Virus record (IMG/VR): IMGVR_UViG_3300021962_000107
Span: 1 to 61,100 of that record
From: a virus
DNA: 61,100 bases
Reading direction: 5' to 3' (one strand)
Shown here: piece by piece, positions 1 to 8,535 of the stretch
How the letters are laid out: every line of letters begins with the position of its first letter
Position numbering within the stretch: the stretch's first letter is position 1
Notes under the pieces: model-generated
Database searches by the model: none
The model's input: only the letters and a program-made list of their open reading frames with translations
Told to the model about the DNA's origin: nothing
Position numbers and translations under genes: made by a program

Positions 1-2780
1 TTGGATATGTAGTAAAGGCTCATGCATCTTCTGGAGAAATCTTTGTTAATATTCAAAATGGTTATGAATTAAATGAACTTCACGGAGTTTTAATAAATGG
101 AGTATCTGATAATCAAGCATTGGTATATAATTCTTCTGCAAGTTTATGGTATAACGAATCAATTGTAAATTCTTTACAAGGTACTGAAAATGAAATTAAT
201 GTTTCCGCATCCACTGGAAATATAACCATTGGCATTCCAGATTCTCCACTTTTTATAACTCCAAACATTGGGGCAGCAACAGCAACATCTATTAATGGAA
301 CCACTATTCCAACATCTGCAAGTTTAGCTACAACAGAAGATTTATATTACTATTTAACTTCTGCGTCTGCTGCTTTATTATATCAACCAATAAGTGTAAG
401 ACTTTTTAATTTAACTGCTTTAGAAAATGTTGAAGGATTTTTAAGAACAGATGGAGGCTTGGGATGGGGTATAGATACTGCAGAATATTTAACAACTGGA
501 AATGCTTCCTCAACCTATTTAACTCAACTAGACGCTTCAGATCTATATCTTACTCAGATTGATGCAGAAAATACTTATTTGACACCAGTAACTAGTGCCT
601 CAATATATCAACCACTAGACGATGACCTAACTGCTATCGCAGCACTTTCTGGATCTTCAGGATTTTTAAAGAAAACACTTACAAACACTTGGACACTTGA
701 TACAAATACATATATAACTACATATGATGCTGGAATAACTTATCAACCAATTGGAAATTATGCAACTATTAGTGGGGCAGAAACTCTAACAAATAAAACC
801 ATGAGCTCTGCATTTGTTAATGATGTTTTAACATTTGATGATGGTGCAAATTCAAGCACTATTGATGTTGCTGGAGATAATCTTACAATTAATGCATATG
901 ATGATCTGTATCTAACTACTACAATTGGAGACATTGTATTACAACCAGATCATTTTGTAAAAATATATGATGAATATGTTGCTACACAAGAATGGGTGGG
1001 TTTTCAAAACTATTTAACACAGTCTAGTGCTTCTACTACATATCAACCAATTGGAAGTTATTCTACAACTTCCCATAATCATACGTTAGACAGTCTTTCA
1101 AATGTTGTAATTACTGGAACTCCTGCAGATGGACAGGCAATTGTTTGGGATACGGCTACTTCAAAGTGGGTAAACGAAACAGTTTCTGGTGGTGGTGGAG
1201 CATCATATCCTGATCAAACTGGAAATGATGGAAAGTTTTTACAAACAAATAGTGGAAGCGTATCTTGGCAAAATGTTGACTTTACAGGATATTTAACAGA
1301 ATCATCTGCGTCTACAACATATTTAACTCAGGCTTCTGCTTCTTCAACATACCAACCTGTTGGAAGCTATTTGACATCAGAATCAGACACCCTTGAAACT
1401 GTTACTGACAGAGGTGCATCTTCTACAAATGCTATTACAATTACAAATGCCACAGCAGCTTCTTCTCCAACAACTGGAGCACTTATTGTTACAGGTGGTG
1501 TAGGAATTGGTGAAGATCTATATGTAAATAATGATGTTCATATTGGTGGAGATATACATATTACAGGATCTATTAGTGGATCTTTAACATATGTAAATGT
1601 AAGTGATTTAGTTGTTACAGATCCTTTAATTTATCTTGCTGAAAGCAATCCTAATGATTCTGTAGACATTGGTATTTTTGGTGCATTAAATCATAGCTCT
1701 TCAGCATATTATCATACTGGACTTATTAGAGATGCCTCAGATTCTGGAAAGTGGAAACTGGCTTCAAATCTTTTAGATCCAATAAACAATATTATTGATT
1801 TTACAGGTGCAACATTTGATACATTAAAAATTGGAGCACTTGAAGTAACAGATGCCTCAACAACAAGAACAAATCTTGGTCTTGCTATTGGAACAGATGT
1901 TCAGGCTTATAATTCTACACTTGCAGCAGTCGCAGGTGGAACATATACTGGTGATGATAGTATCACAACTGTTGGAACTATTACAGTTGGAACATGGAAT
2001 GGTTCAACTATTGGATATGCCTATGGTGGAACTGGATTAACAACTCTTGGAGCTGCTGGTCAAGTTCTCAAGGTTAATTCTGGAGCAACTGCTCTAGAAT
2101 GGGGATCAGCAGGACCATCCTTTACAGACTCTGCAGGTCTTGCATCTATAATTTCAGATGAAACTGGAACTGGATCTCTTGTATTTGCAGATACTCCAAC
2201 TTTAATTACACCAAATATTGGAGTTGCTACAGCAACATCTATCAATGGAACAACCATTCCATCCTCTGTAACACTAACAAAAACTTCTGATAATCTATCA
2301 GTATTTGCCAGTACAACTTCTGCAGAGTTAGCATCTATAATTACAAATGAAACTGGCTCTGGCTCTTTAGTATTTTCAAATTCTCCTACACTAGTAACCC
2401 CAAATATTGGAGCAGCAACTGGAACTTCTTTAACTACAACTGGTAATGTAATTAGTCATACTGATATTTTAACTCCAACATTTGTAACAAACTCTTATAC
2501 CTTGACAATAGGAGACGATGGTGACATATTAATGTTAAATAATTCAACTACTGCTGGAAACCTTTTAATTCCAACAGATGCTTCTGTTAATTTTCCAATT
2601 GGAACACAAATTACTATTGTTCAGCAGGGAACTGGTCTAATCACTGTATCTGCAGTAACTCCAGCAACAACCACATTAAATTCAACTCCTGGAGCTAAAC
2701 TAAGAGCACAATGGTCTTCTGCTTCATTAATAAAGACTGCAGCAAATACTTGGCTGCTAGTGGGAGATCTAACGGTATAA
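1..2780 (+). CDS. Tail fibre / receptor-binding protein, 5' truncated by window edge
   Basis: The reading frame is open from the first complete codon at position 3, so the gene starts upstream; 925 residues are visible. It is Ser/Thr/Ala-rich, low in charge and full of fibre-type repeats: TPNIGAATATSINGTT-like units occur near both ends and again near the C-terminus, ETLTNKT and TGGVGIGEDLYV-like segments sit in the middle, and a Gly-Gly-Gly-Gly hinge lies near 1190-1200. A unit at 81-170 (HGVLINGVSDNQALVYN) resembles a later one at 1096-1185 (NVVITGTPADGQAIVWD), showing an internal duplication. The C-terminal part from about 2505 (DGDILMLNN onward) looks like the beta-rich tip found on many marine and freshwater phage fibres. 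Family repeats are known from phage tail fibres; host-receptor binding is inferred. Confidence 0.85.
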   Translation, partial: GYVVKAHASSGEIFVNIQNGYELNELHGVLINGVSDNQALVYNSSASLWYNESIVNSLQGTENEINVSASTGNITIGIPDSPLFITPNIGAATATSINGTTIPTSASLATTEDLYYYLTSASAALLYQPISVRLFNLTALENVEGFLRTDGGLGWGIDTAEYLTTGNASSTYLTQLDASDLYLTQIDAENTYLTPVTSASIYQPLDDDLTAIAALSGSSGFLKKTLTNTWTLDTNTYITTYDAGITYQPIGNYATISGAETLTNKTMSSAFVNDVLTFDDGANSSTIDVAGDNLTINAYDDLYLTTTIGDIVLQPDHFVKIYDEYVATQEWVGFQNYLTQSSASTTYQPIGSYSTTSHNHTLDSLSNVVITGTPADGQAIVWDTATSKWVNETVSGGGGASYPDQTGNDGKFLQTNSGSVSWQNVDFTGYLTESSASTTYLTQASASSTYQPVGSYLTSESDTLETVTDRGASSTNAITITNATAASSPTTGALIVTGGVGIGEDLYVNNDVHIGGDIHITGSISGSLTYVNVSDLVVTDPLIYLAESNPNDSVDIGIFGALNHSSSAYYHTGLIRDASDSGKWKLASNLLDPINNIIDFTGATFDTLKIGALEVTDASTTRTNLGLAIGTDVQAYNSTLAAVAGGTYTGDDSITTVGTITVGTWNGSTIGYAYGGTGLTTLGAAGQVLKVNSGATALEWGSAGPSFTDSAGLASIISDETGTGSLVFADTPTLITPNIGVATATSINGTTIPSSVTLTKTSDNLSVFASTTSAELASIITNETGSGSLVFSNSPTLVTPNIGAATGTSLTTTGNVISHTDILTPTFVTNSYTLTIGDDGDILMLNNSTTAGNLLIPTDASVNFPIGTQITIVQQGTGLITVSAVTPATTTLNSTPGAKLRAQWSSASLIKTAANTWLLVGDLTV

Positions 2781-2781
2781 T
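2776..2781 (+). promoter_or_regulatory. -10 box for probable leaderless transcript of the Cys-rich fibre gene
   Basis: TATAAT overlaps the stop codon of the upstream fibre gene and ends six bases before ATG 2788. No Shine-Dalgarno lies between them, so transcription would start at or next to the start codon. No convincing -35 at 17 nt was found. Confidence 0.45.
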
Positions 2782-2787
2782 ATAATT

Positions 2788-3825
2788 ATGAACATTATTG
2801 GGTCAGTTGCATCTGCAACAAGAAAAATATTTAGAGATACTTTTAATAGGGCAAATCAGACTGGAATTGGTACATCATCTGATGGATCAACCTGGAATAT
2901 AATTAGAGGATCTTTTAATATTACTACAAACAAAGCTGATGGTCAAACTCCTTCAAATTATCCAACTGCTACAGTAGATATGCCAAAAGATACAGTAACG
3001 ATTAGTTTAAGCGGTGTTACTCAAGGATCTACCGCAGCCCTATGGGTTACAGATAGTGGAAACTGGTTTGGCGTTGGAATTGATCAAGAAACAATTTCAT
3101 GTAATTGTCAAACCTGTTCAACACCAGGAAATTGTAATGCCACTAACTATGTTTGCAATGTAGCAAATTATCCTTGTAACGCTACGAACTTTTCTTGTAC
3201 AACTTGGAGTCGTGTCTGCAACTCATCAAGTTATTTTTGTGATGTTGTTGGAAATAGATTCTGTAGAGGGTATACAAGTCCTTGTAATGCTATGAGTACC
3301 CCGTTTAGTCCATGTACTGCATGGTCTAGAGTTTGTAGTAGTGGATATAATACTGGAAACTGTAACTCTACAAACTCTATGACAACGTGTAATGCATACA
3401 CTAGTCCATGTAATGCAGGAAACTATCCATGTTCTACATGGTCTACAGTATGTAATTCAGCTTCATATCCATGTGCTGCATATAATGCAACAACTTTCTA
3501 TAGTTGTAATTGTCAAACTTGTTATCCTCAATATATTAGATTTATTAGATCTGCTTCTAATACAGTAACAGAACTGACTAACTGGTTGGTGGCTAGTGTT
3601 GTTCAATCTTTTAAAGTTATTATATCTTCTATAAATCCAGCAAAAACATCAGCAACAGCAACTATAAAGCCATATTCAGACACCAACCTATCTACACAAA
3701 TTGGATCAGATTTAACATATACTCCAACTGGGGTTGCAATTAATGCAAAATATGGTATAATGGTAAAACCTTCAAGTTATTCTCAAGGAACAACTATTGA
3801 TGAAATATCAATAGAAACAAATTAA
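2788..3825 (+). CDS. Fibre-like protein with a 22-cysteine heptad insert
   Basis: 345 residues. Residues 15-100 (FRDTFNRANQTG, then alternating beta strands) and 250-345 look like two halves of one beta-sandwich/LamG-type virion domain. Between them residues 105-245 hold 22 cysteines. The block opens and closes with the same SCNCQTC motif (104-110 and 239-245), and inside it most Cys are exactly seven residues apart (116, 123, 130, 137, 144, 151; 159, 166; 176, 183; 201, 208, 215, 222, 229), with recurring YPCNA, TSPCNA and TWSRVC pieces. Such regular Cys suggests a disulfide or metal-bound rod inserted in a loop. Start ATG has no Shine-Dalgarno and follows a TATAAT by six bases. Virion role is inferred from neighbours; function of the insert is unknown. 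Confidence 0.8.
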   Translation: MNIIGSVASATRKIFRDTFNRANQTGIGTSSDGSTWNIIRGSFNITTNKADGQTPSNYPTATVDMPKDTVTISLSGVTQGSTAALWVTDSGNWFGVGIDQETISCNCQTCSTPGNCNATNYVCNVANYPCNATNFSCTTWSRVCNSSSYFCDVVGNRFCRGYTSPCNAMSTPFSPCTAWSRVCSSGYNTGNCNSTNSMTTCNAYTSPCNAGNYPCSTWSTVCNSASYPCAAYNATTFYSCNCQTCYPQYIRFIRSASNTVTELTNWLVASVVQSFKVIISSINPAKTSATATIKPYSDTNLSTQIGSDLTYTPTGVAINAKYGIMVKPSSYSQGTTIDEISIETN

Positions 3826-3835
3826 AGGAGATATA

Positions 3836-4090
3836 GTGTCAGACGAGCAAACTCTACCAGAAATTCCAGATTTAGTAGCTCCACAGTTTGAAGTGTCTCC
3901 ACATCCATATGATATTGCATTAATTGTTGATGATACTGTTTTTCAAATAATGAATGTTGATGGACAACAGGCAGCACAATTCATGTCTCAACCAAAATTT
4001 GTAAGAATTCTTCCTGGAGACTATGTTAAAATTGGATGGAAATATATTGACGGAAGCTTTGTTTATCCAAGCGAAGCTGAGGGATACTAG
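3836..4090 (+). CDS. Small phage structural/assembly-type protein, copy 1 of duplicated pair
   Basis: 84 residues from GTG 3836, preceded by AAAGGAG. The second half contains IVDDTVFQIM, a run to SQPKFV and the ending IGWKYIDGSFV. The same order (ILDDEVQEIM, SQPLIV, IGWSYVDGKF) recurs in the 4814-5134 protein, so the two are paralogues. GW-x-Y-x-DG-x-F endings are common in small phage tail or fibre-associated proteins (XkdW or fibre-assembly type), but no catalytic motif is visible. It sits directly before the first DUF6065-like gene, and the pair small gene plus large gene is repeated downstream. Function unknown; a partner of the following protein is inferred only from the conserved pairing. 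Confidence 0.75.
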   Translation: MSDEQTLPEIPDLVAPQFEVSPHPYDIALIVDDTVFQIMNVDGQQAAQFMSQPKFVRILPGDYVKIGWKYIDGSFVYPSEAEGY

Positions 4091-4103
4091 ATAGGGTCTA
4101 GCT

Positions 4104-4814
4104 TTGAAGCTAATACACTTTGTATGTGCGGAATCAATGGATATTGGAAAACCGCAACCAATTAAAAAATTTATTCCAGATTGGTACAAAAAAGCAGAAA
4201 CTCATTATGTTTCTGATGAGGACGACATATCTGTTGAAAATGGAGAGCAAAAAAAGACTGCAGGTTTAAAAACATGTGTTCCATTTTTAGACGCAATGGT
4301 ATCTGGATATGCACTTGTAGTTCCATTTGATATATATGTTGGAAGAACTGAAAATGGAGATCTTGATATAAAATGGAATGCTCCACAAGGATGGGAAAAT
4401 TTTATTGAAGAAAGACCAAAGCAGTCTGGATCTACTATGCCAAGACCAGCAGGACATGCTCCAAATCATCTAGTTTGGTCAGGTAGATGGGGTATAAAAG
4501 TTCCTAGAGGATATAGCGTATTAGTTACTCATCCATTAAATAGACAAGATTTGCCTTTTACAACTTCTTCTGCAATAATGGATAGTGATAAGTTTTTTGG
4601 AAATGGAAATATTCCATTTTTTATCAAAGAAGACTTTGTAGGAGTAATAGAAAAAAATACTCCTTTTGCTCAAATAATTCCAATTAAAAGAAAAAAGTGG
4701 AAAATGGTTCACAATGATGCACTGGTATATGACATATCAAGGCAAAGTCATAGAATTAGAGAAAAAGAAGGAATGTACAAAAAGAAATATTGGACTAGAA
4801 AGGACTACTCTTAA
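4104..4814 (+). CDS. DUF6065-like protein of unknown function, copy 1
   Basis: 236 residues from TTG 4104; the start is chosen because the resulting N-terminus (KLIHFVCAESMDI, then IPDWYKKAE) aligns with the paralogue at 5124 (KIKFISCMPEIDI, then VPEWYRRLP). Shared landmarks are a CVPFLDAMVSGY segment, P-x-GYSVLVTHPLNRQDLPF, a DSDKFF loop, NTPFAQIIPIKR and the ending WTRKDYS. The order of these blocks matches the 7810 DUF6065 protein (CVPMNVANSYGW; LPFTFTFNYKF; QPLFTFFPIER), which suggests one superfamily. No known active site is recognisable. Overlaps the next gene by one base (TAATG). Confidence 0.75.
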   Translation: MKLIHFVCAESMDIGKPQPIKKFIPDWYKKAETHYVSDEDDISVENGEQKKTAGLKTCVPFLDAMVSGYALVVPFDIYVGRTENGDLDIKWNAPQGWENFIEERPKQSGSTMPRPAGHAPNHLVWSGRWGIKVPRGYSVLVTHPLNRQDLPFTTSSAIMDSDKFFGNGNIPFFIKEDFVGVIEKNTPFAQIIPIKRKKWKMVHNDALVYDISRQSHRIREKEGMYKKKYWTRKDYS

Positions 4815-5134
4815 TGGCAAAAAATCACAATCATGAAAATGGTATAAGAGTTTTAACAACAAGAGAGATGATTAATGACTTTTTTACTAGAAGAAAAAAG
4901 TATAAAAATAAGATATCCTTAGATTCTAGTGCAATGCCACCACCTCCTCCAAGCTCTAAAATAAATTATTTAGCAATTATTTTAGATGATGAAGTGCAAG
5001 AGATAATGAGAGCACAAAATAGGTTGGCAGCACTATTACTAAGTCAGCCATTGATTGTAGAATTTGATCCAGAAGAAATTCAGCCAAATATTGGTTGGAG
5101 CTACGTTGATGGAAAATTCTATAATGAAGAGTAA
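4814..5134 (+). CDS. Small protein with PPPPP linker, copy 2 of duplicated pair
   Basis: 106 residues, ATG overlapping the previous TAA. An N-terminal charged segment (MINDFFTRRKKYKNK) and an AMPPPPPSSK linker precede the domain shared with the 3836 protein (ILDDEVQEIM, LLSQPLIVEF, IGWSYVDGKF). It is therefore a paralogue with an added N-terminal arm. It overlaps the following DUF6065-like gene by 11 bases, as expected for translational coupling. Function unknown; structural or assembly role inferred. Confidence 0.75.
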   Translation: MAKNHNHENGIRVLTTREMINDFFTRRKKYKNKISLDSSAMPPPPPSSKINYLAIILDDEVQEIMRAQNRLAALLLSQPLIVEFDPEEIQPNIGWSYVDGKFYNEE

Positions 5135-5789
5135 TAAAAAAATTAAATTTATATCTTGTATGCCAGAAATAGATATACCACATCCATATCCAGCAAGTAA
5201 GCTAGTTCCAGAATGGTATAGAAGACTTCCTGGTGCTTCAAATAAGGTTGAGACAGTAAAGAAATGTATTCCAATACTAGACGCACTAACTTCTGGGTAC
5301 ATGATAACTTTGCCAGTAGATGTTCATTTTAATCAAGAAGAAAAAAGTTTTTGGTACGACTCTCCATTTCAGATTAATTCTGACCACTATGTTTCACAAA
5401 CACAGGGAGTTGATATAGGTAAAGAATTTGATGAGCAACCACATAAATGGATTAATCAGTGGTTAATTGAAACTCCAAAAGGGTATAGTTGTTTATTTAT
5501 ACATCCATTAAATAGAATGGACCTTCCATTTAGATCCTTTACTGGAATTGTAGATACAGACAAACATCCAATTGCCATAAACTTTCCTTTTGTTATGAAA
5601 AAAGATTTTTCTGGAGTAATTCCAGCAGGTACTCCAATTATACAGATTATCCCATTTAAAAGAGATGACTGGTCTATGGATGTAATTGATGACAGACCTT
5701 TTAAAGAACATCCAGAGGCACATGAAGTAGAAAATCCACCGTTCAACTGGTATAAAAGAAAATGGTGGACAAGAAAGGTATATTCTTAA
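5124..5789 (+). CDS. DUF6065-like protein of unknown function, copy 2
   Basis: 221 residues from ATG 5124. A longer frame exists upstream, but it would overlap the preceding gene by over 60 bases; ATG 5124 has a GGAAAA purine run eight bases before it and gives an N-terminus matching the 4104 paralogue. Landmarks: VPEWYRRLP (about 25-33), a CIPILDALTSGY block, FIHPLNRMDLPF, a VDTDKHP loop, GTPIIQIIPFKR and the terminal RKWWTRKVYS. The two paralogues share overall architecture and near-identical C-terminal tails but have diverged elsewhere, so the duplication is not recent. No catalytic motif recognised. TAATG overlap with the glycosyltransferase gene that follows. Confidence 0.78.
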   Translation: MKSNKKIKFISCMPEIDIPHPYPASKLVPEWYRRLPGASNKVETVKKCIPILDALTSGYMITLPVDVHFNQEEKSFWYDSPFQINSDHYVSQTQGVDIGKEFDEQPHKWINQWLIETPKGYSCLFIHPLNRMDLPFRSFTGIVDTDKHPIAINFPFVMKKDFSGVIPAGTPIIQIIPFKRDDWSMDVIDDRPFKEHPEAHEVENPPFNWYKRKWWTRKVYS

Positions 5790-6754
5790 TGGAAACAATC
5801 TATGTTGGAATACCATCAATGGTTGATACCGAAACAGCTGCCACTATTAGGAATGCTATAGAATATGCAGAGTTTCCAGAAAGAGTTTTTATTGGAGTTT
5901 CTTTTAAAGATTTAAATAAAAAAGAATATAAAAAAGTTTTAGATTTAAAAAAAGAATATCCAAACATAACTGTAGAGTTTATAAAACTTAAAAAAAGAGA
6001 TGTATCTCAATATGGAACTGGAGATGGTAGATATAGAGCACAAAAACTATACTCTGGTCAAGATTATATGCTTCAGGTAGATTCTCATACATATTTTGAT
6101 AAAAACTGGGATTCTTATTTAATAAAATCATTTAAAGAATTTAAAAGTGAGACTGGAATAGAAAAATTTGTACTTACATCATACATACCATATTATTCAT
6201 ACGCTCCACATAGAGTTAGACACTCAGGAGATCTATACCTTCCAAGGTATCCACATCTACTTGTAGACCAGTTTTTCCTAGGCTATTTACCTAAATGGGA
6301 TGACACAACAATTCCAAAAGAAAAAAACTTACCTAAATTTTTACCATGTGTAAAATTTAACGGAGCCTTCGCATTTGGAGACAAAAATTTTATCAACAAT
6401 ACTGGAGTTTTTAAGGATGCAATATTTTACGATGAGGAATTAATTCAAAGTATAAATTTAGTTGGAAATGGATTTGCTTTAGTTTTTCTAAATGTTACAG
6501 ATTTTCCAATAGCACATCTATACTCTGCAGACATTAATAAGTTTGGTGGCAAAAGAACATACTTTGGAGATCTTTTAAGCTTAAGAAAACAAAAGGAAGT
6601 GGCAGATAAAGCCGTATCAAATTATTTAAACTTTATATCAAATCCAGAAAATAAAGAACGTGTTAAAAAATATGAAAAATATGCTAAAATGGATTCTAGG
6701 CGTGGAGCCCTTTTTAATAACTATATACCTAAAAAATTTATTGTGGAGGATTAA
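5789..6754 (+). CDS. GlcNAc-type glycosyltransferase (PF11397-like, GT-A)
   Basis: 321 residues from ATG 5789 (TAATG overlap; an upstream in-frame ATG lies inside the previous gene and is rejected). The N-terminus IYVGIPSMVD, the RVFIGVSF strand, a RYRAQKLYSGQDYMLQVDSH segment with the DxD-equivalent D98-S99-H100, and WDSYLI are the signature order of the GlcNAc-transferase family related to Skp1 hydroxyproline GlcNAc transferase. Members move GlcNAc from UDP-GlcNAc to an acceptor; the acceptor here could be a virion protein or host glycan. It lies among other sugar genes and fibre genes, so fibre or surface glycosylation is a reasonable inference. Confidence 0.8.
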   Translation: METIYVGIPSMVDTETAATIRNAIEYAEFPERVFIGVSFKDLNKKEYKKVLDLKKEYPNITVEFIKLKKRDVSQYGTGDGRYRAQKLYSGQDYMLQVDSHTYFDKNWDSYLIKSFKEFKSETGIEKFVLTSYIPYYSYAPHRVRHSGDLYLPRYPHLLVDQFFLGYLPKWDDTTIPKEKNLPKFLPCVKFNGAFAFGDKNFINNTGVFKDAIFYDEELIQSINLVGNGFALVFLNVTDFPIAHLYSADINKFGGKRTYFGDLLSLRKQKEVADKAVSNYLNFISNPENKERVKKYEKYAKMDSRRGALFNNYIPKKFIVED

Positions 6755-6755
6755 T

Positions 6756-7067
6756 ATGGACAATGTACCAGATATTCCAGAACTGGTATACCCAAAAGTT
6801 GTAGAGGAAAAAAACTCAGATGCAAAAAGACCCGTCAGACCATGGGATATATTTAATAAAAATGTTGAAAAAGTAGCAGAAAATGTTCAAAAAGAAAGAA
6901 TGTCAACATGCTTGCAATGTCCTAGATTAATTAAGGCTACAAGGCAATGTAAAGAATGTGGATGCTTTATGGATGCAAAGACTAGGCTTTTTGATGCAGA
7001 ATGTCCATTAGGAAAATGGAGTCAGATAAAAGTTAGCAGAGATCAGTTTGATTATAAGAACGGATAA
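6756..7067 (+). CDS. Small zinc-ribbon protein (DUF6171-like)
   Basis: 103 residues from ATG 6756 with GGAGG ten bases upstream; a longer in-frame ATG at 6660 lies inside the glycosyltransferase gene and is rejected. The C-terminal half has a Cys pattern CLQCP, then QCKECGCFMDAKTRL, then AECPLGKW. That KECGCFM...KTRL...CPLGKW series is the signature I associate with DUF6171 phage proteins, which probably bind zinc. The first 45 residues are Pro/Lys/Glu-rich and probably disordered. Function unknown. Confidence 0.75.
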   Translation: MDNVPDIPELVYPKVVEEKNSDAKRPVRPWDIFNKNVEKVAENVQKERMSTCLQCPRLIKATRQCKECGCFMDAKTRLFDAECPLGKWSQIKVSRDQFDYKNG

Positions 7068-7069
7068 TA

Positions 7070-7810
7070 ATGCCTGAAATAAGTATCGTAACTGGTAATG
7101 CAACCAACATGTCTTTTATTAATAGCTCCTCTGTTGATTTAATTATTGCCGCACCCCCATTTATTTATAAAAGTCCAGAAATATATGGAGGAGATCCAAA
7201 AAAACAAATAAACTTTAATCATAATAAAATGTTAAATCTTCTTATTAAAAGTACTAAAGAGATGGAAAGAGTTTTAAAGCTAACAGGAAGTATATGGATT
7301 GAAATATCTCCAGAAGATGACTTAATGCATAGATATATTTCAAAAGTATTAAAAAAAACTAATTTAAAACATGTTGATACAATTATTCATAAAATATCAG
7401 AAGATGAATATAAGTCAAAAAATGATGAATTTATTTATAAAGATTGGTATTTATGGTTTCATCTTGTAAAAGATTCTGATGCATTCTATAAAAATCCATT
7501 TAAAATAAAAAAATTTAGAGACCCATTATGGGAGTTGAAAAATACAAATAAAGATGATATAATTGACAAAACTTTAAGACTAAATTATCCAAATATTCCT
7601 AATTACACTGTTATTAAAGATATACCAGAAAGGCTTATCGAAATGTACACTAAACAAGGTGGTCTAGTTTTAGATCCATTTGGAGGAAGTGGAACGGTTG
7701 CTTCTGTGGCTTATAATTTAAATAGAAATGCCATAAGTGTTGATATATCTGAGGATCAAACAGAGATAGCAAAAAGAAGACTAGAATTAACGAAAAGTAT
7801 TGATAAGTGA
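7070..7810 (+). CDS. DNA methyltransferase-like protein (N4/N6 class) with variant motif IV
   Basis: 246 residues. The C-terminal half carries the SAM-binding signature LDPFGGSGTVASVA followed by a strand ending in VDIS, typical of the PF01555 N4-cytosine/N6-adenine methylase family. Near the N-terminus (25-31) the motif IV equivalent reads IIAAPPF, where active members have D/N/S-P-P-Y/F; Ala replaces the catalytic polar residue. A classic target-recognition domain is short (about 100-170). It may protect phage DNA, be altered in chemistry, or be inactive. It overlaps the following gene by one base if that gene begins at ATG 7810. Located in the accessory cassette rather than the replication block. 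Confidence 0.78.
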   Translation: MPEISIVTGNATNMSFINSSSVDLIIAAPPFIYKSPEIYGGDPKKQINFNHNKMLNLLIKSTKEMERVLKLTGSIWIEISPEDDLMHRYISKVLKKTNLKHVDTIIHKISEDEYKSKNDEFIYKDWYLWFHLVKDSDAFYKNPFKIKKFRDPLWELKNTNKDDIIDKTLRLNYPNIPNYTVIKDIPERLIEMYTKQGGLVLDPFGGSGTVASVAYNLNRNAISVDISEDQTEIAKRRLELTKSIDK

Positions 7811-8535
7811 TGTTTAATAAAAAATACATAGAAATTAATAGACTTTCTGAAACTCCAGTATTTGAAGTAATTCCAGGAAAAGTAAAAAGAAAATGGATGG
7901 ATAAAACAGAAGGAAATGCCTATAAGTGTGTTCCAATGAATGTTGCAAATTCTTATGGGTGGACTGTTTTATCTCCTTTAGAATTTTCTGCAACTTGGGA
8001 TGGTGGGAATGCAAAACATTCTCTTCAAGTTGATTTGCCAGCAAATAGTCCATTTAGATTTGCAGCATCTGAGTTTGGTCATGGAATTTTATCTATTGTT
8101 CCAGATTTTATAGTTAGAACATCAAAGAATGTTTCTTTATATGTAAGGGGAGTTCCAAATCAACTTGCTATAGGTCTACAGCCATTTGATGGCATAATTG
8201 AAACAGATTGGCTACCTTTTACTTTTACATTTAATTATAAGTTTATTAAATCTGGAAGGTTAACAATTAAAAAAGATCAACCACTTTTTACATTTTTTCC
8301 AATAGAAAGAGGATATATAGAAAATTTTGAAACTAGAGACATAAATGTTTATGATGATAAAGAGTTTTATGAAGATTATTTAAAATACTCAGACCTAAGA
8401 GAGGATCAAAACTCTGGCAAAGATAGTAAAAATGGTGGTGCATATTTAAAAGGTAAGTTATACGATAAAGAGTTTGAAATAGAAAATCATATAAAAAAGG
8501 TTAGCCTTTCAGAGTTTAAAAAGAAGGAAAAATAG
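7810..8535 (+). CDS. DUF6065 family protein
   Basis: 241 residues from ATG 7810 (TGATG overlap; a GTG one codon upstream is possible). The segment RKWMDKTEGNAYKCVPMNVA followed by NSYGWTVLSP, then SATWDGG, FGHGILSI, a long beta-rich middle and DQPLFTFFPIERGY is the order seen in DUF6065 proteins of bacteria and phages. It appears to be a distant relative of the two tandem proteins at 4104 and 5124, which keep the same succession of blocks but not the WDGG. No biochemical role is established for the family as far as I know. The C-terminal 60 residues are charged and partly low-complexity. Confidence 0.78.
   Translation: MFNKKYIEINRLSETPVFEVIPGKVKRKWMDKTEGNAYKCVPMNVANSYGWTVLSPLEFSATWDGGNAKHSLQVDLPANSPFRFAASEFGHGILSIVPDFIVRTSKNVSLYVRGVPNQLAIGLQPFDGIIETDWLPFTFTFNYKFIKSGRLTIKKDQPLFTFFPIERGYIENFETRDINVYDDKEFYEDYLKYSDLREDQNSGKDSKNGGAYLKGKLYDKEFEIENHIKKVSLSEFKKKEK

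Noticed and set aside
2750-2781. TTGGCT as -35 for the TATAAT at 2776
   Set aside because: Spacer is 20 bases, outside the normal range; the -10 alone is kept at modest confidence.
5762-5788. Longer starts for the 5789 and similar genes (4942-type upstream ATG codons)
   Set aside because: They lie inside the preceding genes, lack ribosome sites, and overlaps of TAATG type give better starts.
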